Shown here one piece after another: positions 43,986 through 54,054 of a stretch of DNA of 64,000 nt. Position 1 is the first letter of the stretch, and each line of letters starts with the position of its first letter. Where the stretch lies: the NCBI RefSeq assembly GCF_017873185.1, contig NZ_JAGGJX010000002.1, forward strand, positions 372,001 to 436,000. The letters are read 5' to 3'. The notes beneath the pieces are model-generated. The model worked only from the letters and a program-made list of their open reading frames with translations, was not told the origin of the DNA and did no database searches. The DNA is from Metaclostridioides mangenotii. Its GTDB lineage: Bacteria; Bacillota; Clostridia; Peptostreptococcales; Peptostreptococcaceae. The position numbers and the translations under genes are program-made.

Positions 43986-44444
43986 ATGAATATTGAAATA
44001 AGAAAGATGGACAGTAATGATACGATACCGTACGATTTACTTTACTTAGCTGATCCATCTATTGATATGGTAGAAAGATATCTAAAAGAAGGAGAATGTC
44101 ATATAGCTATTGCGGATAAAGAGACTGTTGGAGTTTATTTGCTTGCTAGAAAGTCATTTGATACTTTAGAGATTGTGAATATAGCAGTAAAAGAATCACA
44201 CCAAAGCACAGGAATTGGCAAACTATTGGTTGAGGATGTAGTGCTCTTATCTAAGGATAAAGGAGCAAAATACCTGGAAGTTGGAACTGGAAATTCAAGT
44301 ATTTCTCAACTAGCCTTTTATCAGAAGTGTGGATTTAGGATTGTTGGAGTTGATGTTGATTTTTTTAAAAACAACTACACTGAGAAGATAGTTGAAAATG
44401 GAATCGAATGCTTGGATATGATCAGGCTTAGAATGAATTTGTAG
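43986..44444 (+). CDS. GNAT-family N-acetyltransferase
   Basis: The 152-aa protein has the GNAT acetyl-CoA motif in VKESHQSTGIGKLLVEDVVLLSKDKGAKYLEVGTGNSS and the C-terminal AFYQKCGFRIVGVDVDFF. The Q-x-x-G-x-G/A pyrophosphate loop is intact (QSTGIG). The substrate is unknown; the pattern IEIRKMDSND at the N-terminus and the size resemble small clostridial acetyltransferases acting on amines. A CGGAGG site precedes the ATG. Monocistronic. Confidence 0.9.
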   Translation: MNIEIRKMDSNDTIPYDLLYLADPSIDMVERYLKEGECHIAIADKETVGVYLLARKSFDTLEIVNIAVKESHQSTGIGKLLVEDVVLLSKDKGAKYLEVGTGNSSISQLAFYQKCGFRIVGVDVDFFKNNYTEKIVENGIECLDMIRLRMNL

Positions 44445-44563
44445 GTTGGACTTAGGAGTAAATTTAACTGATGATAAAATTATAAAGTCCAGAAGCTACA
44501 GTAAAAATTGTACTGTCAGACTTATTATGGATTTGCGGCTTAAGTTGAAAAAGAATAAATAAA

Positions 44564-44602
44564 AAAAGTATGCGGTATTTATACTAAATCGCATACTTTT
44601 CC
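44564..44602. terminator. Bidirectional terminator
   Basis: AAAAGTATGCG (44564-44574) and CGCATACTTTT (44590-44600) pair perfectly between convergent genes, with A and T runs on either flank. Confidence 0.85.
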
Positions 44603-44612
44603 TATTGTTATT

Positions 44613-45353
44613 TTATTCAATTGTAGAATTATTTAGTTCTAAATAAAAATTGATGTAAGTCATTTCTATATAAGCAGATAACCAGAGTACGTATGGAATC
44701 ACGCACAAGATAATTACAATCCAAATTATATTAAATAAAAAACTAGCTAATATTATAGGGAGGATAATCCATAGTATAAAACTTAGACCAAGCAATAGAT
44801 AATCTAGTACATGACCTTTAATTATTAAATCCATTCCTGAACTAATACAGCTTGTAATTGGCATATCTGGGTTTGCGCTGAGCATATAATAAGACATAGA
44901 AAATAGAACTACAATATAATATGAAGCGACAATCAGACATATTCCAAAGATAATAACTAGTAATTGTAGAAATATATTTCCACTGAAAGTTGATGTTATT
45001 AAATAACCTAAAAATGAAGAAATAAATGATATAGCAGAAGATCCTATTAATGAAACAACCCCTAAAAAAGTTGATTTAGATAAATATTTAAAGCCAAATA
45101 ATATCTCAGATATCTTAGGATTTTTACCCAAAGCAAGATCCAACATAAACTTAATCTTGCCGACATATATAGGTGCAGCTAAAAAGATGCTAAGTAGTAT
45201 ATAGACAATGAGTGAACTCGTGTCAGATGAACCTTCAAATCTTTCCGTTACAGTTAGCACTATAGTTGATAAAAAAACTACGAGTATAGCCGATGGCAAG
45301 TGCCCTTTCAACTGATTTCTCGACCTTTCTTTTAATGTAGCAAATGAAACCAT
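44613..45353 (-). CDS. DUF975-family membrane protein
   Basis: ATG 45353 follows GGGAGG; the frame upstream to 45389 is not needed. The roughly 246-aa protein starts with FATLKERSRNQLKGHLP, the typical DUF975 opening, and has about five to six helices with the family middle GFKYLSKSTFLGVVS. The C-terminal ~20 residues (YIEMTYINFYLELN) are also characteristic. DUF975 proteins are common in Firmicute membranes without known function. Monocistronic, convergent with the acetyltransferase. Confidence 0.85.
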   Translation of the reverse strand: MVSFATLKERSRNQLKGHLPSAILVVFLSTIVLTVTERFEGSSDTSSLIVYILLSIFLAAPIYVGKIKFMLDLALGKNPKISEILFGFKYLSKSTFLGVVSLIGSSAISFISSFLGYLITSTFSGNIFLQLLVIIFGICLIVASYYIVVLFSMSYYMLSANPDMPITSCISSGMDLIIKGHVLDYLLLGLSFILWIILPIILASFLFNIIWIVIILCVIPYVLWLSAYIEMTYINFYLELNNSTIE

Positions 45354-45594
45354 TATATATCCCTCCCAAATAGTTGTATAGCTTAACACAATTTTATACT
45401 ATTCTTGCAATTAATAAAAGGTGAGGTATAACTATAAAGAAACAAATAAAAAAGTATTATTTTACGCCTTCTCAAAGCTTATAGTTTAATTTTATATAAA
45501 CCATGCTCATTGAAATCGCATAAAATAATACTTAAAATTTCAATTAAAATATAGTGGTATAACTACTTACAAATCGATTATATTATAAATTGAT

Positions 45595-45918
45595 TTACAT
45601 TCTACTTTCAAAACTCCCACAATAAGTCTCAGAATATATAACAGGCTTATCGGTATTAGGTTCAACCTGGATATTTTGAAGATTGCAGACATCTCCATTT
45701 CCATTGTGCTCACAAGAGCTGACATTGCAAACTAGATCAGTCTGACCGTTGTTAGTATTGTTAGTCAATCTGCTGTAGTGTTCTTTTTCTAAAAATGAGC
45801 TACAGTTAGTGCTCTCACTTTTTTGAGCAGATTTACCAGAAATATTTATTTTTTCAGCATAACAGACATTGTTATCATAGTAAGAACAGTTTGTTACATT
45901 ACAGTTAATTTTAGACAT
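45595..45918 (-). CDS. DUF1540 double-domain cysteine protein
   Basis: The 107-aa protein contains two DUF1540 units: residues 5-42 (CNVTNCSYYDNNVCYAEKI...NCSSF) and 63-103 (CNVSSCEHNGNGDVCNLQNI...YCGSF), each with four cysteines in the pattern C-x5-C...C...C. They probably bind zinc or another metal; DUF1540 proteins are frequent in spore-forming Firmicutes. Function is unknown. It is monocistronic, with an AGGAGG site on the minus strand just upstream of 45918. Confidence 0.88.
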   Translation of the reverse strand: MSKINCNVTNCSYYDNNVCYAEKINISGKSAQKSESTNCSSFLEKEHYSRLTNNTNNGQTDLVCNVSSCEHNGNGDVCNLQNIQVEPNTDKPVIYSETYCGSFESRM

Positions 45919-46022
45919 AAATTTACCTCCTAATCTTTCTTAATAGAAGTATGTCCAAATAGATTTATAAGTATAACAAGATCAACATTTTTTTGCTTAT
46001 TATTTACATAAATTGTATAAAA

Positions 46023-46057
46023 GCCTCCCATTTGGAAAGAATATTAAAAAAGGAGGC
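46023..46057 (+). promoter_or_regulatory. Possible ribosome-site-sequestering hairpin
   Basis: GCCTCC (46023-46028) is the exact complement of GGAGGC (46052-46057), which is the ribosome site of the gene starting at TTG 46065. The six GC-rich pairs stand out in AT-rich DNA and could mask translation initiation. Confidence 0.45.
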
Positions 46058-46064
46058 GAATATA

Positions 46065-46685
46065 TTGTTTGAGCAAAGAAGAAGTTTTAATTATCGCAAA
46101 ATATCTGCTTATGTAGCAACAGCAATTATAGTTTTTGGAAGTGGATTTTATATAGGATCTAGAACTGCATCAAGGGATATGCTTATCAAAAATACAGCAA
46201 ATATTGAACAAGCTAAAGTTCAAATGCCTTACGATTTAAATCAAGACTGTGAAGTTTGGCTTCAAAATGAAGGCGAGACAGAGACGAATTACAAAAGAAC
46301 TTATATAATGGCTGGAGTAGTTCCAAACGAAGTTTTGGGCAAAACAGAAAATGAAATAAAAAATTACTTTAAAAATGAATATCCTGGAAAAATTATAAAG
46401 AGTTTATCAAAAGAAGAGATTGTATTAGAGGATGCTGAATACAAATCTGATGATAAAGTCGATACAATGAGTGATAATTCTAAACGTGGAAAATATGCAA
46501 TAGAGACGGATAAAGGACATATAGCTCTATATAAGTACGACAAAAATGGAAAGAAAAGTTTAGTTGAAAAAACTAAAATAACTATGGATTCACTGCCTAA
46601 AACAGTGCAGGAAGAAATTAAAAAAGGTGTAATAATGGACACTGAAGATGAAGCGTATGCTAGGTTAGAGGATTTCGCAAGCTAG
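46065..46685 (+). CDS. BofC-like C-terminal-domain protein, membrane-anchored
   Basis: TTG 46065 is chosen for the AAGGAGG site at 46050-46056. The 206-aa product has one N-terminal membrane helix (about 13-30) and an exported domain ending with GKYAIETDKGHIALYKYDKNGKKSLVEKT, then LPKTVQEEIKKGVIMDTEDEAYARLEDFAS. That tail pattern matches the BofC C-terminal domain family (strand with Y, then SLP-x-x-x-x-x-x-L-x-x-G-x-x-x-x-x-x-x-x-x-x-LED). BofC acts in sporulation in Bacillus; a direct parallel is not implied. It precedes ruvC by 418 bp on the same strand. Confidence 0.65.
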   Translation: MFEQRRSFNYRKISAYVATAIIVFGSGFYIGSRTASRDMLIKNTANIEQAKVQMPYDLNQDCEVWLQNEGETETNYKRTYIMAGVVPNEVLGKTENEIKNYFKNEYPGKIIKSLSKEEIVLEDAEYKSDDKVDTMSDNSKRGKYAIETDKGHIALYKYDKNGKKSLVEKTKITMDSLPKTVQEEIKKGVIMDTEDEAYARLEDFAS

Positions 46686-47103
46686 AAGACATCTTTAATT
46701 TAGAGTATAATTTTGAGTTAGAGTAAAATCTACAAGTTAGAATTTTGACAGTATATTGAAGGCATAGGGTAAAGGGTTAATTGATTTATAGTATAAATAG
46801 TTTATAAATAGAAGAGCTATCTTTGTATAAATATAAGTACAGTAGGTAGTTCTTTTTTATTTTCACCTTTTTATTTACATAATATATGTTAAGGAATATT
46901 TTAACTTGTATTTATGGTATAATTATTTAGAACATAAGTTTTGTAATAGAGAATTTAAAGTTTTTTAAAAGAAGATTTAAATTTTTTGATAGAAGATTTA
47001 AATTTTGATAGTATAAAAAGTGATTGTATTTGTTGCTAAATAAAAACAGCATAAAATATATTGCTAAGAAACATGTTTTATAAATTGGGGAAGGACGTAT
47101 TTT
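46686..47103. other. Intergenic region before ruvC
   Basis: It holds a wobble-rich terminator-like hairpin (about 46811-46862, AGAGCTATCT/AGGTAGTTCT followed by TTTTTTA) and a tandem repeat near 46969-47011 (two copies of AGAAGATTTAAATTTT.GAT). I see no gene. Confidence 0.5.
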
Positions 47104-47613
47104 ATGATAATCTTGGGAATAGATCCAGGGATAGCTATAGTTGGATATGGAGTACTGGAATACAAAAACAATAAATTTACTCCGATAGATTACGGAGCAG
47201 TCACTACGCCTGCACATATGGATGTATGTAAAAGATTGGAGCTAGTGTACAAAGGAATAGACACAATAATAAAAAATTATAATATAGATGAAGTTGGAAT
47301 AGAGGAACTGTTTTTCAACAAAAACGTTAAGACTGCTATTACTGTTGCACAAGCTAGAGGGGTTACTATGCTTGCATGTTCTCACAACAACAAGCCGGTT
47401 TATGAGTACACTCCACTTCAGGTGAAGCAAGGGGTAGTAGGGTATGGTAGAGCACAAAAAGCACAAGTACAGCAGATGGTTACAGCGTTTTTGAATTTAA
47501 AAGCTGTACCAAAGCCGGATGATGTTGCCGATGCATTAGCAGTTGCAATTTGCCATGCACATTCAAATAAGCTTGAAAAAACTCTGAAAAATATAGGAGG
47601 GAAATATGTTTAA
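47104..47613 (+). CDS. ruvC: Holliday junction resolvase RuvC
   Basis: The 169-aa endonuclease has the RNase-H-fold catalytic acids: Asp7 ([14 protein letters not shown]), Glu in VGIEELFF and Asp in [13 protein letters not shown]. It also has the DNA-binding AQARGVTML and [16 protein letters not shown]. It cuts Holliday junctions as a dimer together with RuvAB. Length is normal. Its stop overlaps the ruvA start by 8 bp, giving the usual ruvCAB operon. Confidence 0.96.
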   Translation: MIILGIDPGIAIVGYGVLEYKNNKFTPIDYGAVTTPAHMDVCKRLELVYKGIDTIIKNYNIDEVGIEELFFNKNVKTAITVAQARGVTMLACSHNNKPVYEYTPLQVKQGVVGYGRAQKAQVQQMVTAFLNLKAVPKPDDVADALAVAICHAHSNKLEKTLKNIGGKYV

Positions 47614-48199
47614 TTATATAAAGGGAATTATAGAAGAGATAAACATGACTTACATAGTTATTGAAAATAATAATATAGGATATGAGATAAATGCTTCTTC
47701 TAACACTATTGCGGATGTTAGAGTTGGAAAAGAGGCAAAAATATATACAAAATTAATAGTAAGGGAAGATGATTTAACTATCTGCGGATTTTCTACTAAA
47801 GAAGAGCTTAAGATGTTTGAGCTTTTGACTTCAGTATCTAAGATAGGTCCAAAAGTTGGACTAGCTATTCTGTCGTTTTCGACTCCCGCAAAACTAGGTG
47901 CATTTATACTTAGCGATGATATAGCTAATCTTTCAAAAGCACCTGGAGTAGGTAAAAAAACAGCAGAGAGAATTATACTAGAACTTAAAGATAAGATAGA
48001 TAAAGATAGCGTGGCATTTGAACCGACACTGTTTTCTGAAAAGCCTATACTTGTTTCACAAGATGAAGCCGTTGAAGCACTTATAGCGCTTGGTTACAGT
48101 CCGATGGAATCAAAAGAAGCTGTTCAAAACTGTAAAAAGGACGGATTAAATACCGAGGATATAATCAAAAAATCCCTTGCCTATTTAATGACGAAATAG
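47606..48199 (+). CDS. ruvA: Holliday junction branch migration protein RuvA
   Basis: The 197-aa protein has the three RuvA domains: an N-terminal OB fold ([21 protein letters not shown]), two HhH motifs ([14 protein letters not shown] and [22 protein letters not shown]) and the C-terminal RuvB-binding domain ([21 protein letters not shown]). It binds the four-way junction and recruits RuvB. Length is normal; it begins inside ruvC and is followed by ruvB after 30 bp. Confidence 0.96.
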   Translation: MFNYIKGIIEEINMTYIVIENNNIGYEINASSNTIADVRVGKEAKIYTKLIVREDDLTICGFSTKEELKMFELLTSVSKIGPKVGLAILSFSTPAKLGAFILSDDIANLSKAPGVGKKTAERIILELKDKIDKDSVAFEPTLFSEKPILVSQDEAVEALIALGYSPMESKEAVQNCKKDGLNTEDIIKKSLAYLMTK

Positions 48200-48229
48200 C
48201 TAACTATATTTTAGAGGGGAGGAAAATTT

Positions 48230-49249
48230 ATGAACGAATTTGATGACGAAGATAGAATAATTACATCTTCTATGCAAACTGATGATGTAGACATAGAAAA
48301 CAGTTTAAGACCTAAGACTCTAGAAGAATATTTGGGGCAGGAAAAATCAAAGGAGCAGCTTAGTATATTTATTCAAGCCGCAAAGTCTAGAAGCGAACAG
48401 TTAGATCACGTACTGCTTTATGGACCGCCGGGACTTGGAAAAACTACTCTTGCCAGTATAATAGCAAATGAAATGGGCGTTAACCTTAGAATAACTTCGG
48501 GCCCTGCTATTGAGAGAGCTGGAGATTTGGCGGCGATACTTACAAATTTAAATGAAAATGATGTGCTTTTTATAGATGAAATTCACAGAATCAATAGAAC
48601 TGTTGAAGAGGTGCTGTACCCTGCAATGGAGGACTTTTGCTTGGATATAATTATAGGTAAGGGACCATCGGCGAGAAGTATAAGACTCGATCTACCAAAA
48701 TTCACTCTTATAGGGGCTACTACTAGAGCAGGAATGCTAACAAATCCTTTAAGAGATAGATTTGGAGTAATTTGCAAGCTAGATTATTATACTGTTGATG
48801 AACTTGCACAGATAGTTTTGAGATCTTCTTCAATACTAGATGCAGAGATACACGAATCAGGAGCTTTGGAGCTTGCTAAACGTTCAAGGGGAACTCCTAG
48901 GATCGCCAATAGATTGCTTAAAAGGGTTAGAGATTATGCTCAAGTTAAATCAGATGGGATAATAAGCAATGGAATAGCCAAAGATGCGTTGGAGCTCCTT
49001 GGAATAGACGATCTCGGTCTAGACTATGTAGACGAAAAGCTACTGCACACAATAATAGAAAAATTTGGAGGAGGACCAGTAGGACTTGATACACTTGCAG
49101 CATCAATAGGTGAAGATAGAAATACTATTGAAGATGTTTTTGAACCGTACCTATTACAGCTTGGATTTATCAATAGAGGTCCAAGAGGAAGGTCTGCAAT
49201 GCCTTTAGCATATAAACACTTAAATATAGAAAAGCCCCGTGATAAATAG
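48230..49249 (+). CDS. ruvB: Holliday junction branch migration ATPase RuvB
   Basis: The 339-aa AAA+ helicase has Walker [12 protein letters not shown], Walker [10 protein letters not shown], sensor I GATTRAG, the arginine finger region RDRFG and a C-terminal winged helix ([27 protein letters not shown]-like). It forms hexameric rings that drive branch migration with RuvA. A terminator overlaps its stop codon. Confidence 0.97.
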   Translation: MNEFDDEDRIITSSMQTDDVDIENSLRPKTLEEYLGQEKSKEQLSIFIQAAKSRSEQLDHVLLYGPPGLGKTTLASIIANEMGVNLRITSGPAIERAGDLAAILTNLNENDVLFIDEIHRINRTVEEVLYPAMEDFCLDIIIGKGPSARSIRLDLPKFTLIGATTRAGMLTNPLRDRFGVICKLDYYTVDELAQIVLRSSSILDAEIHESGALELAKRSRGTPRIANRLLKRVRDYAQVKSDGIISNGIAKDALELLGIDDLGLDYVDEKLLHTIIEKFGGGPVGLDTLAASIGEDRNTIEDVFEPYLLQLGFINRGPRGRSAMPLAYKHLNIEKPRDK

Positions 49250-49268
49250 ACTGCACGGGACTTTTTTA
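49231..49268 (+). terminator. Terminator overlapping the end of ruvB
   Basis: AAAGCCCCGTG (49231-49241) within ruvB codons pairs with CACGGGaCTTTT (49254-49265), followed by TTT. The stop codon (49247-49249) lies in the loop. Confidence 0.8.
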
Positions 49269-49346
49269 AGTTGTATTCCAGTAGTCGACATGTAGTTTTT
49301 TTGTTATAATAAAAAGGTGAAATTTTTTTTGAGAGGAAGTTTAGTT

Positions 49347-50372
49347 TTGAAGACAAGTGATTTTAAATTTGATTTGCCAGAAGAGCTTATTGCTCAAGTT
49401 CCAATAGAGGATAGATCTAGTTCTAGACTTATGGTTCTTGATAAAAAAACTGGCGAAATAGAACATAAGATATTTAAAGATATAATAGATTATTTAAACC
49501 CAGGTGATTGTTTAGTATTAAATAATACAAAGGTAATTCCAGCGAGACTTATTGGAGAAAAAGTTGATACTGGTGGAAAGATTGAGTTCTTGTTATTAAA
49601 AAGAACAGAAGATGATACTTGGGAAACATTGGTTAAACCAGGTAAGAGAGCTAAAATAGGTACAAAATTCTCTTTTGGTGGAGGAAAACTAATCAGTGAA
49701 GTAGTTGGAATGGGAGAAGACGGATCTAGAATAGTTAAATTCAGCTACGACGGTATATTTGAAGAGATACTTGATGAGCTGGGAAGCATGCCATTGCCTC
49801 CATATATCACTGAAAAGTTGGAAGAAAAAGATAGATATCAAACAGTGTACTCTAAACACAGCGGTTCTGCAGCAGCACCTACTGCAGGGCTTCATTTTAC
49901 TAAAGAGCTTTTAGATAAAATAGAGAAAAAAGGTGTTGATATTGCATTTATTACGCTTCATGTGGGGCTTGGGACATTTAGACCAGTTAAAGTAGATGAT
50001 GTGTTAGAACACCATATGCACTCAGAGTACTATATGGTGGACAAAGAAGCTGCCAATAAAATAAACAAGGCTAAAAAAGGTGGAAAAAATGTAGTCTGTG
50101 TTGGAACTACAAGTTGTAGAACTGTTGAATCGGCTAGTAAAGAAAAAGGCATAATAAAAGAAACAAGCGGATGGACTGAGATATTTATATATCCAGGATA
50201 TGAGTTTAAAATTGTGGATAAACTTATAACTAATTTCCACTTACCGGAGTCGACACTTATAATGCTTGTAAGTGCACTTAGCAGTAAAGAAAATATTCTA
50301 AACGCATACAATACTGCTGTAGAGGAGAAATATAGATTCTTCAGTTTTGGGGACGCAATGATTATAAAATAG
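49347..50372 (+). CDS. queA: tRNA preQ1(34) S-adenosylmethionine ribosyltransferase-isomerase
   Basis: TTG 49347 gives the standard QueA start [19 protein letters not shown] and follows GAGAGGAAG; a frame from ATG 49317 would add ten residues. The 341-aa enzyme has [42 protein letters not shown] and [13 protein letters not shown], and ends [10 protein letters not shown]. It transfers the ribose of SAM to preQ1 in tRNA to form epoxyqueuosine. With tgt downstream it forms the usual queuosine pair. Confidence 0.96.
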   Translation: MKTSDFKFDLPEELIAQVPIEDRSSSRLMVLDKKTGEIEHKIFKDIIDYLNPGDCLVLNNTKVIPARLIGEKVDTGGKIEFLLLKRTEDDTWETLVKPGKRAKIGTKFSFGGGKLISEVVGMGEDGSRIVKFSYDGIFEEILDELGSMPLPPYITEKLEEKDRYQTVYSKHSGSAAAPTAGLHFTKELLDKIEKKGVDIAFITLHVGLGTFRPVKVDDVLEHHMHSEYYMVDKEAANKINKAKKGGKNVVCVGTTSCRTVESASKEKGIIKETSGWTEIFIYPGYEFKIVDKLITNFHLPESTLIMLVSALSSKENILNAYNTAVEEKYRFFSFGDAMIIK

Positions 50373-50445
50373 TTAATACTATTAAAAGTTTATGTCAAAC
50401 TGAAGAATATAAAATACAAAAGGTCAGATTTGAAGGGGGTTATCT

Positions 50446-50937
50446 ATGAAAGAAATAACTAAAAATAGCAATAGCAAGGTGCTTAAGGTCGCGTTAATAC
50501 TTGAAAAAATTCTAGCAGTAGTAGTTTTACTTACTATATGTCTGGGAATTATGGATATATTCAGATTGATTTGGTTTGAATACATCACTGATTTTCAGAA
50601 TATTGTTCAATATCAAACATTAAATAATATCCTAGGCCAAGTACTTCTATTGGTAATAGGGGTAGAGCTTGTTATAATGCTTTCACTTCATATACCAGGC
50701 GCATTTATTGAGGCGTTGTTGTACGCAATAGCGAGAAAAATGCTGTTGTTGCCTAAAAACGATGGAATGATGGACGTTTTACTAGGAGTAATCGCTATGG
50801 GTGGACTTTTTGCAATAAAGAGATTCTTAATTCAAAGGGGAAGCTATATGACAGAGAAAAATGAAATAAAGGAAAAGTGCAATGACAAGATGCTTGAGGA
50901 AATCAATATGAAATATGAAGAAGAATATAAAAATTAA
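50446..50937 (+). CDS. Hypothetical membrane protein, PsiE-like
   Basis: The 163-aa protein has four hydrophobic segments (about 22-45, 60-84, 86-105, 107-128) and a charged C-terminus rich in Lys and Glu. The stretch VIGVELVIMLSLHIPGAFIEALLYAIARKMLL resembles the PsiE phosphate-starvation membrane family, where a helix with Glu precedes an I-A-x-x-R-K segment. I cannot be sure of the family. It sits between queA and tgt on the same strand, an inserted member of the queuosine block. An AT-rich spacer follows it. Confidence 0.6.
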   Translation: MKEITKNSNSKVLKVALILEKILAVVVLLTICLGIMDIFRLIWFEYITDFQNIVQYQTLNNILGQVLLLVIGVELVIMLSLHIPGAFIEALLYAIARKMLLLPKNDGMMDVLLGVIAMGGLFAIKRFLIQRGSYMTEKNEIKEKCNDKMLEEINMKYEEEYKN

Positions 50938-50938
50938 T

Positions 50939-52194
<1,256 letters not shown>

Positions 52195-52305
52195 GCTTTG
52201 CACTATGAATTATTATAGATTTAATGTATAATACTCTATAAAGCTTTAAAAGGCATAATTTAAATTAACAAGATAAAATTATGAAGAACAAGGAGTGAAA
52301 AAAAC

Positions 52306-52617
52306 ATGCCACAACAATCACTAATACCTGTAATAGCTGTATGGGTAGTTGTATTCGGTTTATTCTATTTCTTATTGATGAGACCTCAAAAGAAAAGAGA
52401 TAAAAAACTAAAAGAAATGAGAGAAAACCTTCACGTAGGTGACAAAGTCACTACTATAGGAGGAATCATAGCAACTGTTGCTAAAGTTGATGAAGACAAC
52501 TTAACTCTTGAAATAGGTCCAAGTAGAACTAAAGTACCATTCCAAAAATGGGCTATAGGAACTGTTGAATCTAGAAAAGAAGAAGTAGAAGTTAAAGAAG
52601 ACAAAGAAGAAAAGTAA
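52306..52617 (+). CDS. yajC: Preprotein translocase subunit YajC
   Basis: The 103-aa protein has one membrane helix (about 9-25), the family motif LMRPQKKRDKKLKEM immediately after it, and GDKVTTIGGIIATVAKVDEDNLTLEIG in the cytoplasmic domain. YajC associates with SecDF at the translocon. Here it follows tgt by 111 bp, the usual clostridial order, but secDF are not in the window. The hairpin at 52624-52664 sits after its stop codon. Confidence 0.95.
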   Translation: MPQQSLIPVIAVWVVVFGLFYFLLMRPQKKRDKKLKEMRENLHVGDKVTTIGGIIATVAKVDEDNLTLEIGPSRTKVPFQKWAIGTVESRKEEVEVKEDKEEK

Positions 52618-52623
52618 TTTAAA

Positions 52624-52668
52624 CACCTCCTCTTGAATATATTTATTTCAGGAGGGGGTTTTTTAATG
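52624..52668 (+). terminator. Terminator fused to the ribosome site of the next gene
   Basis: CACCTCCTCTTGA (from 52624) pairs with TCAGGAGGGGG (52648-52658), and TTTTTT follows at 52659-52664, two bases before ATG 52666. The right arm contains the AGGAGG-type ribosome site of the next gene, so one structure could both end yajC transcripts and mask translation. Confidence 0.7.
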
Positions 52669-53028
52669 GAAAAATCAAATTATATTTTTAAAGGTCTCGG
52701 TTTTGCATATATTATGACTTTAGCTATAATTCTAATATACAACTTGTTTTTGACATTCACAAACATGAGTGGAGAGACCATTACCATGGCGGCATCTTTT
52801 ATAACTACTATATCTGCAGCCTTTGGTGGATTTTATGCGTCTAAGAAGATTAAAGAAAAAGGTATGTTCTATGGTTTATTGGTTGGTATGATGTACATAG
52901 TATGCGTGTTTTTGACTGTTTTTCTAGTACAAGAGAATTTTGTATTTGAAGTTTCAATGCTTTATAGAATCCTTCTAATGACAGCGGCAGGAGGTATTGG
53001 TGGAGTTTTAGGCGTCAACTTCAAATAG
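52666..53028 (+). CDS. TIGR04086-family membrane protein
   Basis: ATG 52666 is chosen for the G-rich site right before it; the upstream frame would start inside yajC's terminator. The 120-aa protein has four helices (about 8-28, 35-55, 62-85, 95-115) and the pattern KGLGFAYIMTLAIILIYNLFLTFTNMS, with the FGGFYASKKIKEKGMFYGL middle. This small family is usually encoded between yajC and the SCIFF peptide gene in clostridia, as here. Function is unknown. Confidence 0.85.
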   Translation: MEKSNYIFKGLGFAYIMTLAIILIYNLFLTFTNMSGETITMAASFITTISAAFGGFYASKKIKEKGMFYGLLVGMMYIVCVFLTVFLVQENFVFEVSMLYRILLMTAAGGIGGVLGVNFK

Positions 53029-53092
53029 AGATTTTCAGAAATACCATTTTGTGTTATAATCAGTAGAGAATAATCGTTATGGAGGTATAGTC

Positions 53093-53236
53093 ATGGAAAA
53101 AAAACACATAAAAACATTATCAGGAGCTACTTTGAAGCAAAGTGCTGAAAAAGGTGGATGCGGAGAATGTCAAACTTCTTGTCAATCAGCTTGCAAAACT
53201 TCTTGTACGGTTGCAAATCAAGAGTGCGAAAGATAG
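53093..53236 (+). CDS. scfA: SCIFF ranthipeptide precursor (six cysteines in forty-five residues)
   Basis: The 47-codon frame follows GGAGG (53081-53085). Its sequence is the SCIFF type: HIKTLSGATLKQSAEKGG leader, then six cysteines at residues 23, 26, 30, 34, 38 and 45 (CGECQTSCQSACKTSC, then CER at the end). In clostridia the peptide is matured by the radical-SAM enzyme ScfB, which installs Cys-to-Thr thioether bonds; here Thr36 and Thr39 are candidates. The genomic setting (yajC, TIGR04086, scfA) is canonical, but the maturase gene does not follow. Confidence 0.93.
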   Translation: MEKKHIKTLSGATLKQSAEKGGCGECQTSCQSACKTSCTVANQECER

Positions 53237-53249
53237 TAAGGCCTTGCCA

Positions 53250-53339
53250 CAAAAATGCTCGATCAATTGAATTTGGCTTCATGCCAATGTTACGTTGCGA
53301 AATAAAATGCCGCGAAATCCAATTGATCGAGCATTTTTG
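53250..53339. repeat. Perfect 20-bp inverted repeat after scfA
   Basis: CAAAAATGCTCGATCAATTG (53250-53269) is exactly complementary to 53320-53339, with a 50-base internal region that itself contains TGGC/GCCA and GCG-rich mini-hairpins. It is more G/C-rich than its surroundings. TTTTTGTTTG follows the right arm. It may be a read-through hairpin, a small RNA or an insertion scar. Confidence 0.85.
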
Positions 53340-53392
53340 TTTGTAAATCCTTGCGGTAGTACGCGAGGAAAATAAGAAATTATATTTATTAT

Positions 53393-53428
53393 AAAGTCGG
53401 AGGTGGAGCTTCCGGCTTTGTTTTTTGT
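53393..53428 (+). terminator. Terminator before the second ECF sigma gene
   Basis: AAAGTCGGA (53393-53401) and TCCGGCTTT (53411-53419) pair with one wobble, followed by GTTTTTTG. It ends whatever is transcribed through 53237-53390. Confidence 0.8.
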
Positions 53429-53571
53429 ACCAAATTAATAAACTTAAAACTGATAAATTAATTAATTTAAAAATAAAAAAATAAAATGAACCATTTCACA
53501 TCCTTGAGCATCTAATTAGTGAAGAAGCAAATAAGTAGCGCTACGGTTTGCTAGGAAAGGTAGGAAGCTAA

Positions 53572-54054
53572 TTGAATAAAAATTTATTTATAGATAGAGT
53601 CCTTGAAGCTGAACGTACTTTATATCATGTGTCTAAGACTATTCTGAGTGTAGATCAGGACTGCGAGGACGCGGTTCAAAGTGCAATTTTAAAAGCTTAT
53701 GAAAAATTAAATACATTGAAAGAGGAACAGTATTTTAAAACATGGATTATTAGGATTCTCTTAAATGAATGTTACCGATTGAAGCGTAGGGAACAAGCAA
53801 ATGTATCTTATGAGGAGTGTTTTGAATTTGTAAAGGCTGAGGATGAAGAGGATTTTAGTGAGCTGTATTTAGCTATTAAAAAACTTCCTGAGCGAATTAG
53901 AATTACTGTTGTCCTCTATTATGTTGAGGGCTATTCTGTAAAAGAAATTAAACAGATTTTGAAAATACCTGCCGGAACCGTAAAAAGTCGTTTGGCAAAA
54001 GGACGAAAACTATTAAAAAATAGGTTAGAGATTATGGAGGTAGATTATGAATAA
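53572..54054 (+). CDS. ECF sigma factor (SigV-like)
   Basis: The 160-aa protein starts at TTG 53572 after AGGAAG. Region 2 is ILSVDQDCEDAVQSAILKAYEKLNTLKEEQYFKTWIIRILLNECYRLKRR (about 24-73) and region 4 is LPERIRITVVLYYVEGYSVKEIKQILKIPAGTVKSRLAKGRKLLK (about 107-151), the two essential ECF domains. It overlaps the anti-sigma gene by 8 bp. SigV-type factors respond to lysozyme or envelope stress; the target is unknown here. It lies where scfB would be expected. Confidence 0.9.
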   Translation: MNKNLFIDRVLEAERTLYHVSKTILSVDQDCEDAVQSAILKAYEKLNTLKEEQYFKTWIIRILLNECYRLKRREQANVSYEECFEFVKAEDEEDFSELYLAIKKLPERIRITVVLYYVEGYSVKEIKQILKIPAGTVKSRLAKGRKLLKNRLEIMEVDYE

